Positions 24,465-32,613 are shown, counted from the first letter of the stretch. The stretch: 40,758 nucleotides of DNA from Rhizobium sp. 18065 (GCF_902706095.1 NZ_CACSJP010000018.1:1-40758); one strand, 5' to 3'. Numbers and translations: made by a program. The notes: generated from the letters alone by a model not told the origin.

Positions 24465-24608
24465 ATTCGCCTTCCTGCCTCACGCGCACCGCGCACTTTG
24501 CCGGAGTTTTCGCTCCGACTGGCTCAGCGCCGATCCGCAGATGCAGCGCCCTCGCCCGTTCATTTCCTTCAGCCAGACACATCGCCCCTGCGCGGTCCAA
24601 CCGTAAAC

Positions 24609-25313
24609 TTACTTGCCTGAGCGGACCTTGCCGCCCGAAAGACGGCGGGCCTGCCCCGCCCAGTCGTCCCGCAGCACGCGGCCGTCGAGACCAATATCCT
24701 TGTCCAAGGCGGAAAGCGCCTCTTCACCGAGTTCCGCGATCTGGGCAAGACGGCTGATGCCCTTGCCGATCAGCACCTGCTCGAGCTTCGGGCCGATGCC
24801 TTCGATCCTCTTCAAATCGTCGGCCTTGCCCGAGGCCTTTACCCGAGGCTTTGCCACGGGCGCTGGCGCCGGCTTTTCTCCAGCCGAAACCTTGGCAACC
24901 GGCGTTTTCACCGCAACGGGCTTGGCCGGCGCCGGCTTTGCGACAACACGTTTCACAACAACAGGCTTGGCGGCCTTGACCGGAGCCGACTTGGCTTTCG
25001 CCTCGGATTTGACCACCGTCTGAGCCGGCGCAGCCCTGGTATCCTCGGCCGGGGTTTGTGGCGCGGAGACCTCCGAACCCTTGCGGTCTTCCTCGATCTT
25101 GCGCGCCAGCTTGCCAGACGCGTCCATAACCCCCTGGAGAGAGCCGAGGAAGAGACTGGTCATATGCGTTGCAAGCCCGAAGCCGATCGCGGTTGCTGCC
25201 GCCATGGCGGCTGCCGGATTGCTCATCAGCGGGTTCAGTGCTTCTGCCAGACGAGCGGCATCGACCGGATCAACCGGCTTGCCTTCCCCCGTCTTGTCAG
25301 AACCGCTGACCAT
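24609..25313 (-). CDS. Conserved accessory protein with NuoE-like C-terminal HhH module
   Basis: Protein of 234 residues between nuoF and nuoG. It has a short N-terminus with a moderately hydrophobic alanine-rich helix (about 31-60) and a Lys/Ala/Pro-rich low-complexity linker (about 85-163). Its C-terminal domain (164-232) begins ADDLKRIEGIGPKLEQVL and ends GRVLRDDWAGQARRL. That domain closely matches the C-terminal extension of NuoE in this operon, including the GIGPKLE/GVGPKIE hairpin and GR..RDDW..QA. The same helix-hairpin-helix-like module is, from memory, attached to some alphaproteobacterial L21 proteins. Function unknown; assembly or accessory subunit of complex I is an inference from location. 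ATG 25313 is chosen because longer starts overlap nuoF. Confidence 0.8.
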   Translation of the reverse strand: MVSGSDKTGEGKPVDPVDAARLAEALNPLMSNPAAAMAAATAIGFGLATHMTSLFLGSLQGVMDASGKLARKIEEDRKGSEVSAPQTPAEDTRAAPAQTVVKSEAKAKSAPVKAAKPVVVKRVVAKPAPAKPVAVKTPVAKVSAGEKPAPAPVAKPRVKASGKADDLKRIEGIGPKLEQVLIGKGISRLAQIAELGEEALSALDKDIGLDGRVLRDDWAGQARRLSGGKVRSGK

Positions 25314-25335
25314 AGCCCCAGACCCTTCGTTCGCC

Positions 25336-26640
25336 TTACTCGGCGGCTTCCATGACGACGCCATGCGCAATGGCGTTGCGTGTATACTGATCGATGCGCG
25401 CCTCGATTTCCGGACGGAAATTGCGGATGAGGCCCTGGATCGGCCAGGCAGCCGCATCACCGAGCGCACAGATGGTGTGACCCTCGATCTGCTTGGTCAC
25501 CTGGAACAGCATGTCGATTTCGCGCTTCTGGGCATTGCCCCTCACCATGCGCTCCATGACACGCATCATCCAGCCCGTGCCTTCGCGGCATGGCGTGCAC
25601 TGGCCGCAGCTCTCGTGCTTGAAGAAGGCCGAGATGCGCCAGATCGCCTTGATGATATCGGTCGACTTATCCATGACGATCATGCCACCGGTGCCGAACG
25701 AAGACTTCACTTCGCGTAGGCCGTCGAAATCGAGCACGACATCCATCATGTCCTCGGCCTTGACGACCGGGCAGGATGCGCCGCCGGGAATGACGGCGAG
25801 AAGGTTGTCCCAGCCGCCGCGGATGCCGCCGCCGTGCTTCTCGATCATTTCGCGGAAGGTGATGCCCATGCTTTCCTCAACCGTGCAGGGACGGTTGACG
25901 TGGCCGGAGATCATGAAAAGCTTGGTGCCGACATTGTTCGGACGACCGAAGGACGAGAACCAGCCGGCACCGCGACGCAGGATGGTCGGGGTCACCGCGA
26001 TCGATTCGACGTTGTTGACCGTGGTCGGGCAGCCATAGAGGCCCATGTTGGCCGGGAACGGCGGCTTGAGGCGCGGCTGGCCCTTCTTGCCTTCAAGGCT
26101 TTCGAGAAGGGCTGTTTCCTCACCACAGATATAGGCGCCGGCGCCGTGATGGACATAGATGTCGATGTCGTAGCCAAGCTTATTGTTCTTGCCGAGCAGG
26201 CCGGCGTCATAGCACTCGTCGATCGCTGCCTGCAGGGCTTCACGCTCACGCATGAACTCACCGCGGACATAGATATAAGCGGCATTGGCGCCCATGGCGA
26301 AGGAGGCGATCACGCAGCCTTCGATCAGCGTATGCGGATCGTGGCGCAGGATGTCGCGGTCTTTGCAGGTGCCGGGTTCGGATTCGTCGGCATTGACGAC
26401 GAGATAATGCGGACGGCCGTCGCTCTCCTTCGGCATGAAGGACCACTTGAGACCTGTCGGGAATCCGGCGCCACCGCGGCCGCGCAATCCGGAATTCTTC
26501 ACCTCGTTGATGATCCAGTCGCGTCCCTTTTCAAGGATTTGCTTGGTTCCATCCCAATGGCCACGTGCCATGGCACCCTTCAGGGACTTGTCCTTGAGGC
26601 CATAGATATTGGTAAAGATGCGATCCTGATCTTTCAACAT
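25336..26640 (-). CDS. nuoF: NADH-quinone oxidoreductase subunit F
   Basis: NADH-oxidising flavoprotein of complex I, 434 residues. The FMN/NADH-binding glycine-rich segment GLRGRGGAGFPTGLKW lies at 51-66, and GAYICGEETALLESLEG is the second conserved block. The N3 [4Fe-4S] ligands are C345, C348 and C351 (CGQCTPCREG) and C391 (TICALGD). The ATG is preceded by GAGAGGTAAAGTGAT. It lies 13 bases after nuoE and is followed, after 22 bases, by the 234-residue accessory gene. Confidence 0.97.
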   Translation of the reverse strand: MLKDQDRIFTNIYGLKDKSLKGAMARGHWDGTKQILEKGRDWIINEVKNSGLRGRGGAGFPTGLKWSFMPKESDGRPHYLVVNADESEPGTCKDRDILRHDPHTLIEGCVIASFAMGANAAYIYVRGEFMREREALQAAIDECYDAGLLGKNNKLGYDIDIYVHHGAGAYICGEETALLESLEGKKGQPRLKPPFPANMGLYGCPTTVNNVESIAVTPTILRRGAGWFSSFGRPNNVGTKLFMISGHVNRPCTVEESMGITFREMIEKHGGGIRGGWDNLLAVIPGGASCPVVKAEDMMDVVLDFDGLREVKSSFGTGGMIVMDKSTDIIKAIWRISAFFKHESCGQCTPCREGTGWMMRVMERMVRGNAQKREIDMLFQVTKQIEGHTICALGDAAAWPIQGLIRNFRPEIEARIDQYTRNAIAHGVVMEAAE

Positions 26641-26653
26641 ATCACTTTACCTC

Positions 26654-27772
26654 TCAGCGCGGCTTCTTGCCGAAGACTTTGATGTATTCGGCTTCGCCGC
26701 CCTTGGCGAGTGCCTTGGCCTGCTTAACCCAGTCGTCCCGCTCGATCCGGCCGGAGAACTTCAGGTAACCATCGACCCATTCACGTTCGGCCTTCTTCCA
26801 CTTGGAAACCTGCTCGAACTTGTAGATCCCGAGACCGTTCAGCGTCGCCTCGATCTTCGGGCCGACGCCCGAGATCATCTTCAAGTCATCGACCGCATCC
26901 GGCTTTTCGATGCCGGCCGGACGGTTCTTGTCTTCCAGCGAAGGCTTTTCCGAACGCGCCGTATCGGCACTGTCGCCCTTGAGCTTGACGTTTTCGGCTG
27001 CAGCCTTCTTGTCGGTCGCCGGCGTCTTGAGCTTCGGATCGGTCTCCGGTGCATCGGTGACCGGCTTGGCTGCATTGGCCGGTGGCGTCGACGCCGTTAC
27101 GGCAGGTGCTGGTGCGGCTTCGACCTGTGCGGCCGGTGAATCCTGAAAGCGGATAGGTTCGATCGGTTCGATCAGCGCGGTCGGACCGCCAGCAGCCGCG
27201 GAGAAGACGCGATCGATCTGAGGACCAGGCTTGATGTCGGAGCCCTTGCCTGCATCAAAACGGTCGATGATGTGCTCGAGCTGAGTCGGCGTCAGGTCTT
27301 CGTAGCTATCCTTGAAGATCATGATCATCGGTGCGTTGACGCAGGCGCCCTGACACTCGACTTCTTCCCACGACAGCGTTCCCGAAGCATTCAGTTCGAG
27401 CGGATCGTGATGGATCTTCGACTTGCAGACCTTGATCAGGTCCTCCGCGCCGCGCAGCATGCACGGCGTGGTGCCACAGACCTGGATATGCGCACGGGTG
27501 CCGATCGGCCGCAGCTGGAACTGGGTATAGAAGGTCGCGACCTCCAGCACCCGGATATACGGCATGTCGAGCTTTTCAGCGACGAATTCAATCGCCGCCT
27601 TCGTCACCCAGCCATCCTGCTCCTGCGCCCGCATCAATAGCGGGATCACCGCCGATTGCTGACGGCCTTCCGGATATTTGCGGATGGTGGCTTCAGCCCA
27701 AACGGCATTTTCCGCATTGAAGGAAAAGCCTGCCGGCTGAAATTGCTCTTCGGCTAGTCGACGAACGGACAT
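26654..27772 (-). CDS. nuoE: NADH-quinone oxidoreductase subunit E with long C-terminal extension
   Basis: The core (about 1-200) is the thioredoxin-like [2Fe-2S] subunit with N1a ligands C99, C104, C140 and C144 (CGTTPC and CQGAC). At 372 residues it is far longer than the roughly 170-residue E. coli protein. A Pro/Ala/Lys-rich linker (about 200-292) leads to a helix-hairpin-helix-like domain (293-360; VDDLKMISGVGPKIE to GRIERDDWVKQAKAL) and a basic tail ending FGKKPR. The same module ends the accessory protein encoded between nuoF and nuoG. GAGGAAGT precedes the ATG. Confidence 0.96.
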   Translation of the reverse strand: MSVRRLAEEQFQPAGFSFNAENAVWAEATIRKYPEGRQQSAVIPLLMRAQEQDGWVTKAAIEFVAEKLDMPYIRVLEVATFYTQFQLRPIGTRAHIQVCGTTPCMLRGAEDLIKVCKSKIHHDPLELNASGTLSWEEVECQGACVNAPMIMIFKDSYEDLTPTQLEHIIDRFDAGKGSDIKPGPQIDRVFSAAAGGPTALIEPIEPIRFQDSPAAQVEAAPAPAVTASTPPANAAKPVTDAPETDPKLKTPATDKKAAAENVKLKGDSADTARSEKPSLEDKNRPAGIEKPDAVDDLKMISGVGPKIEATLNGLGIYKFEQVSKWKKAEREWVDGYLKFSGRIERDDWVKQAKALAKGGEAEYIKVFGKKPR

Positions 27773-27790
27773 ACTTCCTCACGCCTTGTA

Positions 27791-28033
27791 TCAGTTTATG
27801 GAACCACACCGCGTATTCGTCACATTGGCGAATTCGCAGGCATAGGCCGACTTATCTTTCTGCAGAAATACAAACAGCTTCGAGCCGGTCCAGGACGAGC
27901 TCTTGATTTCATATCCCTGCTTGATGAGATTGGCCATCGATACCGATGACCGGCTCGCCGTCACGTCGCTTTCCTGCGCCACCGCAGCGGTGGCACAGAC
28001 AAAAGCAGCGATCGCGACGAGGGTCTTCAGCAT
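27791..28033 (-). CDS. Small exported protein coupled to nuoD
   Basis: An 80-residue protein with a clear signal peptide (residues 1-20, MLKTLVAIAAFVCATAAVAQ, cleavage after the AVA motif). The mature part is about 60 residues with two cysteines (in YACEF and TRCGSIN) that could form a disulfide, and a repeated-beta pattern around SSSWTGSKLFVFLQKDKSAY. Its ATG overlaps the nuoD stop codon by one base (TGATG), so it is made with complex I although it should be periplasmic. It lies 18 bases before nuoE. I do not recognise a family; a periplasmic partner of complex I is speculation. Confidence 0.8.
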   Translation of the reverse strand: MLKTLVAIAAFVCATAAVAQESDVTASRSSVSMANLIKQGYEIKSSSWTGSKLFVFLQKDKSAYACEFANVTNTRCGSIN

Positions 28034-29223
28034 CAGCGGTCAACTTCCCCGAACACGATGTCCAGCGAACCCAGGATGGCGGACACGTCCGCCAGCTGGT
28101 GGCCGCGGCAAATGAAATCCATCGCCTGGAGATGGGCATAGCCCGGGGCGCGGATCTTGCAGCGATAGGGTTTGTTGCTGCCGTCGGAGACAAGATAGAC
28201 GCCGAATTCGCCCTTGGGCGCTTCAACGGCGGCGTAAACTTCGCCCTCGGGCACATGGTAGCCTTCGGTGTAAAGCTTGAAGTGATGAATCAGGGCTTCC
28301 ATCGACCGCTTCATCTCGCCGCGCTTGGGCGGAACGACCTTGCCGTCCAGCGACGAGATCGGGCCGACACGAGCATCGCCGAGCAGACGATTGACGCATT
28401 GCTTCATGATCTTCACCGATTCGCGCATTTCGAACATGCGGATCAGATAGCGGTCGTAGCAGTCGCCATTCTTGCCGACCATCAGGTCGAAGTCGAGATC
28501 GGCGTAACATTCGTAAGGTTGCGACTTGCGCAGGTCCCAGGCAGCGCCGGAACCACGGACCATGACGCCCGAGAAGCCCCAGGCCCAGCAGTCATCCAGC
28601 GTGACGACGCCGATATCGACGTTACGCTGCTTGAAGATACGGTTGCCGGTCAGCAGGTCATCGATATCGTCGACAGTCTTGAGGAACGGATCGCACCACT
28701 TGCCGATATCCTCGACCAGTTCATGCGGCAGATCCTGATGCACGCCGCCCGGACGGATATAGGCAGAGTGCATGCGGGCGCCACAGGCACGCTCGTAAAA
28801 CACCATCAGCTTTTCGCGCTCTTCGAAGCCCCAGAGCGGCGGCGTCAGCGCACCGACGTCCATCGCCTGCGTGGTGACGTTCAGGAGATGCGACAGGATA
28901 CGGCCGATTTCCGAGTACAAAACGCGGATCAGCTGGCCACGGATCGGGATTTCCAGACCGAGCAGCTTCTCTACCGCCATCGAATAGGCGTGTTCCTGGT
29001 TCATCGGCGCGACATAGTCGAGACGGTCGAAATATGGCAGTGCCTGAAGATAGGTCTTGGTCTCGATCAGCTTTTCGGTGCCACGATGCAAAAGGCCGAT
29101 ATGCGGATCGACGCGCTCGACGATTTCACCGTCGAGCTCGAGCACGAGACGCAAGACCCCGTGCGCCGCCGGATGCTGCGGACCGAAGTTGATGTTGAAA
29201 TTGCGGACGTTGTGTTCTGTCAT
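28033..29223 (-). CDS. nuoD: NADH-quinone oxidoreductase subunit D
   Basis: 49-kDa-type quinone-module subunit, 396 residues, related to hydrogenase large subunits without metal ligands. The N-terminal FGPQHPAAHGVLRLVLELDGE is the conserved quinone-site beta-hairpin, with its histidine. DPHIGLLHRGTEKLIE and DRLDYVAPMNQEHAYSMAVE follow, and the C-terminus ends in the typical ILGSLDIVFGEVDR. nuoC and nuoD are separate genes here, unlike the fused nuoCD of E. coli. It lies 17 bases after nuoC. Confidence 0.97.
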   Translation of the reverse strand: MTEHNVRNFNINFGPQHPAAHGVLRLVLELDGEIVERVDPHIGLLHRGTEKLIETKTYLQALPYFDRLDYVAPMNQEHAYSMAVEKLLGLEIPIRGQLIRVLYSEIGRILSHLLNVTTQAMDVGALTPPLWGFEEREKLMVFYERACGARMHSAYIRPGGVHQDLPHELVEDIGKWCDPFLKTVDDIDDLLTGNRIFKQRNVDIGVVTLDDCWAWGFSGVMVRGSGAAWDLRKSQPYECYADLDFDLMVGKNGDCYDRYLIRMFEMRESVKIMKQCVNRLLGDARVGPISSLDGKVVPPKRGEMKRSMEALIHHFKLYTEGYHVPEGEVYAAVEAPKGEFGVYLVSDGSNKPYRCKIRAPGYAHLQAMDFICRGHQLADVSAILGSLDIVFGEVDR

Positions 29224-29240
29224 AGCCCCAAACCTTCCGC

Positions 29241-29843
29241 TTAACTGGTCGCCTTCTCATCGCCGGGCAGCACGTAGTCCGTGCCTTCCCATGGCGAGAG
29301 AAAGTCGAAATTCCGGAATTCCTGCTTGAGTTCGACAGGCTCGTAGACAACGCGCTTGGCGTTGTCGTCGTAGCGAACCTCGACGAAGCCCGTGGTCGGG
29401 AAGTCCTTGCGCAGCGGATGTCCCTCGAAACCGTAGTCGGTCAGGATGCGGCGCAGATCCGGATGGTCAGTGAACAGGATGCCGTACATGTCCCAGGTCT
29501 CGCGCTCGAACCAGTCAGCGCCGGGAAACACCGGACAGGCGGACGGCACCGGCTTGAATTCGCCGGTGGCAACCTTGATACGGATGCGCAGGTTCTGGCG
29601 CGGCGACAGCAGGTGATAGACCACGTCAAAGCGGTCTTTACGCTTCGGATAGTCGACGCCGCAGATGTCGATCAGGTTGATGAACCCGCACTGGACATCG
29701 TCGCGCAGGAAAGTCAGCAGCGCAATGATGTTTTCCGCCTTGGCGGTCAGCGTCAGTTCGCCATAGGTAATTTCGCTCGTCGCGATCAGCGCGCCGCGCA
29801 TTTCCTTGAGATAGGATGCCAGCTCGTTCAGGGCTTCAGTCAT
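29241..29843 (-). CDS. nuoC: NADH-quinone oxidoreductase subunit C
   Basis: 30-kDa-type peripheral-arm subunit, 200 residues. The signature ERETWDMYGILFTDHPDLRR followed by ILTDYGFEGHPLRKDFP identifies it. It packs against NuoD and NuoB. AAGGGACAAAGACA precedes the ATG. It lies 18 bases after nuoB. Confidence 0.96.
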   Translation of the reverse strand: MTEALNELASYLKEMRGALIATSEITYGELTLTAKAENIIALLTFLRDDVQCGFINLIDICGVDYPKRKDRFDVVYHLLSPRQNLRIRIKVATGEFKPVPSACPVFPGADWFERETWDMYGILFTDHPDLRRILTDYGFEGHPLRKDFPTTGFVEVRYDDNAKRVVYEPVELKQEFRNFDFLSPWEGTDYVLPGDEKATS

Positions 29844-29861
29844 TGTCTTTGTCCCTTTGCC

Positions 29862-30440
29862 TTACCGTTCGATCGTGCCAGTGCGCCGGATCTTCTTCTG
29901 CAGCAGCAGCACTCCGTAAAGAAGCGCTTCTGCCGTGGGGGGACAGCCCGGCACATAGATATCGACCGGCACGACGCGGTCGCAACCGCGCACGACGGAG
30001 TAGGAATAATGATAGTAGCCGCCGCCATTGGCACAGGAGCCCATCGAGATGACGTAGCGCGGCTCAGGCATCTGGTCGTAGACCTTGCGCAGTGCCGGGG
30101 CCATCTTGTTGGTCAACGTGCCGGCAACGATCATCACGTCGGACTGGCGCGGGCTGGCACGCGGCGCAAAGCCGAAGCGCTCGACGTCGTAACGCGGCAT
30201 CGACAGCTGCATCATTTCGACGGCGCAGCAGGCGAGACCAAAGGTCATCCACATCAGCGAACCGGTACGGGCCCAGTTGATCAGCTCATCGGTCGAGGTG
30301 ACCAGAAAGCCCTTGTCGGCGAGCTCATTGTTGATCTCGCCGAAGAAAGCATCATCGCTGCCGATGGGCTTGCCGGTATTGGGATCGATGATGCCCTTGG
30401 GCTGCTGGGCGACCAGCGTGTTGGACTGGATCACTCCCAT
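29862..30440 (-). CDS. nuoB: NADH-quinone oxidoreductase subunit B
   Basis: PSST-type subunit carrying the terminal cluster N2, 192 residues from ATG 30440. The ligands are the adjacent pair C71-C72 (GLACCAVEMM), C136 (GSCANGGG) and C166 (VPGCPPTAEAL). AAGAAGGGGGCG serves as ribosome binding site. The start lies inside the last codons of nuoA (10-base overlap), indicating coupling. A start seven codons upstream has no advantage. Confidence 0.97.
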   Translation of the reverse strand: MGVIQSNTLVAQQPKGIIDPNTGKPIGSDDAFFGEINNELADKGFLVTSTDELINWARTGSLMWMTFGLACCAVEMMQLSMPRYDVERFGFAPRASPRQSDVMIVAGTLTNKMAPALRKVYDQMPEPRYVISMGSCANGGGYYHYSYSVVRGCDRVVPVDIYVPGCPPTAEALLYGVLLLQKKIRRTGTIER

Positions 30441-30796
30441 TCGAGCGCCCCCTTCTTCCATTCATAAATAAAGCCGATGGTGAGCACAAAGAGGAAGGCC
30501 ATCATCGACCACAGGCCGAACCAACCAATCTCGCTGAAGGACACAGCCCAGGGAAACAGGAAGGCCACTTCGAGATCGAAGATGATGAAGAGGATCGACA
30601 CCAGGTAGAAACGGATGTCGAACTTCATGCGCGCATCGTCGAAGGCGTTGAAGCCACATTCATAGGCCGAGAGCTTTTCCGAATCAGGCGCCTTGTAGGC
30701 AACGGCAAAAGGCGCGATCAAAAGCGCCAGGCCAATGACAAGGGCTATACCGATAAAGATGGCGATCGGAAGGTAGGAACTGAGAAGTTCAGTCAT
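30431..30796 (-). CDS. nuoA: NADH-quinone oxidoreductase subunit A
   Basis: Small membrane subunit (ND3 type), 121 residues with three helices (about 10-33, 63-84 and 92-112). The long loop carries the conserved YECGF (45-49), and the second helix carries the acidic pair D74 and E76 in FDLEVAF, part of the proton entry path. Two ATGs stand side by side (30799 and 30796) behind AGGGTGAT. It is the first gene of the operon running down to mce. Confidence 0.95.
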   Translation of the reverse strand: MTELLSSYLPIAIFIGIALVIGLALLIAPFAVAYKAPDSEKLSAYECGFNAFDDARMKFDIRFYLVSILFIIFDLEVAFLFPWAVSFSEIGWFGLWSMMAFLFVLTIGFIYEWKKGALEWE

Positions 30797-30876
30797 CATA
30801 TCACCCTGCTTGTCTCTAATGCCGGGAAGCATCTGGGGCGGAGCCGACAAGCCGAAAGAGAGTTGTAACGAGCCGT

Positions 30877-30905
30877 GGTTAGCGCAGCCTGTCGGTCAGC
30901 GCAAG
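30877..30905 (-). promoter_or_regulatory. Possible promoter of the nuo operon
   Basis: On the - strand, CTTGCG (30905-30900), a 17-base gap, and CTAACC (30882-30877) fit the rhizobial pattern CTTGAC-N17-CTATAT moderately well. Transcription would begin near 30870 with a leader of about 75 bases. Other AT-rich candidates exist nearer the tRNA genes, so this is tentative. Confidence 0.4.
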
Positions 30906-31025
30906 TCCAACCAAAGCCTTTTCACCCGATACCCGACCACACCTTACCAGCGGGTAAAATGGGTGTCGCGCGAAATCCGCTTTAGATATGTTTGAAAACA
31001 AATTTAATTCAGGAAAGAGGAGGAG

Positions 31026-31102
31026 TGGCGCGAGTGACGGGGCTCGAACCCGCGACCTCCGGCGTGACAGGCCGGCACTCTAACCAACTGAGCTACACCC
31101 GC
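31026..31102 (-). tRNA. tRNA-Asp (GTC), copy 2
   Basis: A 77-base cloverleaf on the - strand. The acceptor stem is GCGGGTG with CACTCGC (one G-T pair), the discriminator is G, and CCA is encoded. The anticodon stem CCGGC/GCCGG encloses CTGTCAC, giving anticodon GTC for aspartate. The T loop GTTCGAG is canonical. It is identical to the copy 150 bases away. Confidence 0.97.
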
Positions 31103-31175
31103 GCATTTTGGATACCAATGATATCCGATCTCCTCGGCAGCCAAGTGGCTGCACTGCTTTTGCTTTTTCTGGGAA

Positions 31176-31252
31176 TGGCGCGAGTGACGGGGCTCGAACC
31201 CGCGACCTCCGGCGTGACAGGCCGGCACTCTAACCAACTGAGCTACACCCGC
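31176..31252 (-). tRNA. tRNA-Asp (GTC), copy 1
   Basis: A 77-base tRNA identical to the gene at 31026-31102 (same anticodon loop CTGTCAC, encoded CCA), nearer the promoter at 31316-31344. The two start points are exactly 150 bases apart with unrelated spacer sequence, so both are probably made from one precursor. Confidence 0.97.
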
Positions 31253-31315
31253 GTATTTCCAGATGAGGAGTAAAGCGCTCCTCGCCGAGCGGGCTAACCC
31301 GTTCGATGAGCGGCT

Positions 31316-31344
31316 AACTAAGGCGTTCGTCTGGGAGTGTCAAG
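31316..31344 (-). promoter_or_regulatory. Promoter of the tRNA-Asp pair
   Basis: On the - strand, CTTGAC (31344-31339), a 17-base gap, and TTAGTT (31321-31316) match the rhizobial housekeeping consensus well. Transcription would start near 31309, about 57 bases before the first tRNA. Confidence 0.6.
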
Positions 31345-31591
31345 CAGCTTTCCAGACAAAACTGCGAGCAAGTCATTTTTATCCAAAGCCCCCTTCCCCA
31401 CCCTCGGAAGGCATCAAGCCTCGCGACAACGGGACGCAGGGCGAAGCGGCCGAAGTTCCGGGCTTTTTCACAACACACTCATCAACGGCGATTAAAAAAA
31501 ACAAAAAAACTTCACAAACGCTCTTGCGGATTTTCCCCGATCCGCATAGATCACGGCCACCGACGCGGCGGACATGATCCGGTCAGCGAGC
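31345..31591. other. Gene-free spacer between the tRNA-Asp promoter and tRNA-Val
   Basis: No coding sequence is credible here; a + strand frame through 31263-31577 has no ribosome binding site or protein character. An A-rich stretch at about 31494-31510 stands out. A possible tRNA-Val promoter is TTGCGG at 31524-31529, a 16-base gap, and ATAGAT at 31546-31551, about 40 bases before the tRNA. Confidence 0.4.
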
Positions 31592-31667
31592 GGGCGATTA
31601 GCTCAGTTGGTAGAGCGCCTCGTTTACACCGAGGATGTCGGCGGTTCGAGTCCGTCATCGCCCACCA
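31592..31667 (+). tRNA. tRNA-Val (TAC)
   Basis: A 76-base cloverleaf with perfect acceptor pairing GGGCGAT/ATCGCCC, discriminator A and encoded CCA. The anticodon stem CCTCG/CGAGG encloses TTTACAC, giving anticodon TAC for valine. The T loop GTTCGAG is canonical. Confidence 0.97.
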
Positions 31668-31705
31668 TTTTCCTTTTTCTGTATATTGGAACGGTTAAGC
31701 AGCGG

Positions 31706-32431
31706 CTACGCTTGCTGTATGCGCAGGCGCATACGCATGTGGCCTCCCTCACGCTCCTCGATTTCGAACGCTCCAGCGTTTCGCACCAATTGGCTCAGCT
31801 TGGTGTAACCAAAAGTTCTCGGATCGAAATCGGACTTCATGTTTGAAAGCTGCGTGCCGAGTGCAGAAAGCCCTACCCACCCGTCCTCACTTTTGATTTC
31901 TGCCAGCACCCGCTTGATGATCGGCGTTGCTGCGCTCGGCGGCTTGCGAGGTGCTGGTAGTTTCGAGTCGCCGTCAAAATTGCTTGGGGCAAGCAAATTT
32001 TCGGTATGGAAGAACTGTCGGCAGGCCTGCCTGAAGCTCTCGGGCGTCTTCTGTTCACCGAATCCGAACACGTCCACGCCCTGCTCCCGGATTCTCGACG
32101 CGAGCCGTGTGAAATCGCTGTCCGATGAAACCAGACAAAAGCCATCGAAGCGGCCGCTGAGAAGCAGATCCATGGCATCAATGACCAATGTGATGTCCGA
32201 CGCATTCTTTCCGGCGGTGTAGGCGAACTGCTGCTGCGGAACTATGGCGTGGCGCGCAAGCGCTTCCTTCCAGCCTTTCGTACATGGGCTGGCGAAATCA
32301 CCATAGATACGGCGAACGTTCGCCTCGCCGATTCGCGCTATCTCTTCAAACAGTCGATCGACAATCTTCGAAGAAGTATTGTCGGCGTCGATCAGGACAG
32401 CCAGGCGCAGCAGACGATTATTGGCGGCCAA
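31706..32431 (-). CDS. NYN domain protein with C-terminal OST-HTH/LOTUS domain
   Basis: A 241-residue protein of the LabA/DUF88 type. The N-terminal NYN (PIN-like) nuclease fold, about 8-145, shows the acidic residues expected for metal binding: D15 and D17 (LIDADN), D79 (ASDITLVIDAMD, with D85), and D104 and D106 (VSSDSDFTRLA). About residues 165-235 form a winged-helix OST-HTH/LOTUS domain (IIKRVLAEI..GWVGLSALG...LSQLVRNAGAFEIEE), which in this family is linked to RNA binding. A role as an RNA endonuclease is inferred from the family. The start is TTG 32431 with AAGGGAG nine bases upstream; no ATG lies before the conserved LIDADN. Confidence 0.88.
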   Translation of the reverse strand: MAANNRLLRLAVLIDADNTSSKIVDRLFEEIARIGEANVRRIYGDFASPCTKGWKEALARHAIVPQQQFAYTAGKNASDITLVIDAMDLLLSGRFDGFCLVSSDSDFTRLASRIREQGVDVFGFGEQKTPESFRQACRQFFHTENLLAPSNFDGDSKLPAPRKPPSAATPIIKRVLAEIKSEDGWVGLSALGTQLSNMKSDFDPRTFGYTKLSQLVRNAGAFEIEEREGGHMRMRLRIQQA

Positions 32432-32558
32432 TACGGTACGCTCCCTTTGTCTCTGAGCCCTCGCCTCAGACCATCAGCCTATGGTGCATTTAGTGGCGCC
32501 TGATGCAAAGCAGAGTTGTTTTTCTCGGTAAACAACTGGTCATCAAGCGAGCAATCAG

Positions 32559-32592
32559 AAAAAAGCCCGCCGGAGTGATCCAGCGGGCTTTC
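32559..32592 (-). terminator. Terminator downstream of the M24 peptidase gene
   Basis: Read on the - strand, GCCCGC (32588-32583) and GCGGGC (32570-32565) form a six-base-pair stem, extended by AAA/TTT pairing, around a 12-base loop. A run of six T (32564-32559) follows. It lies about 20 bases after the peptidase stop codon. Confidence 0.82.
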
Positions 32593-32613
32593 GACCTGTG
32601 CAAGCCTCAAACC

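Noticed and set aside
31004..31273. Frames reading ARVTGLEPATSGVTGRHSNQ on either strand across the tRNA-Asp genes
   Set aside because: These are translations of the tRNA sequences, a well-known annotation artefact, and have no ribosome binding sites.
31263..31577. A 104-codon + strand frame between tRNA-Asp and tRNA-Val
   Set aside because: It overlaps the tRNA-Asp promoter, has no ribosome binding site, and its composition is not protein-like.
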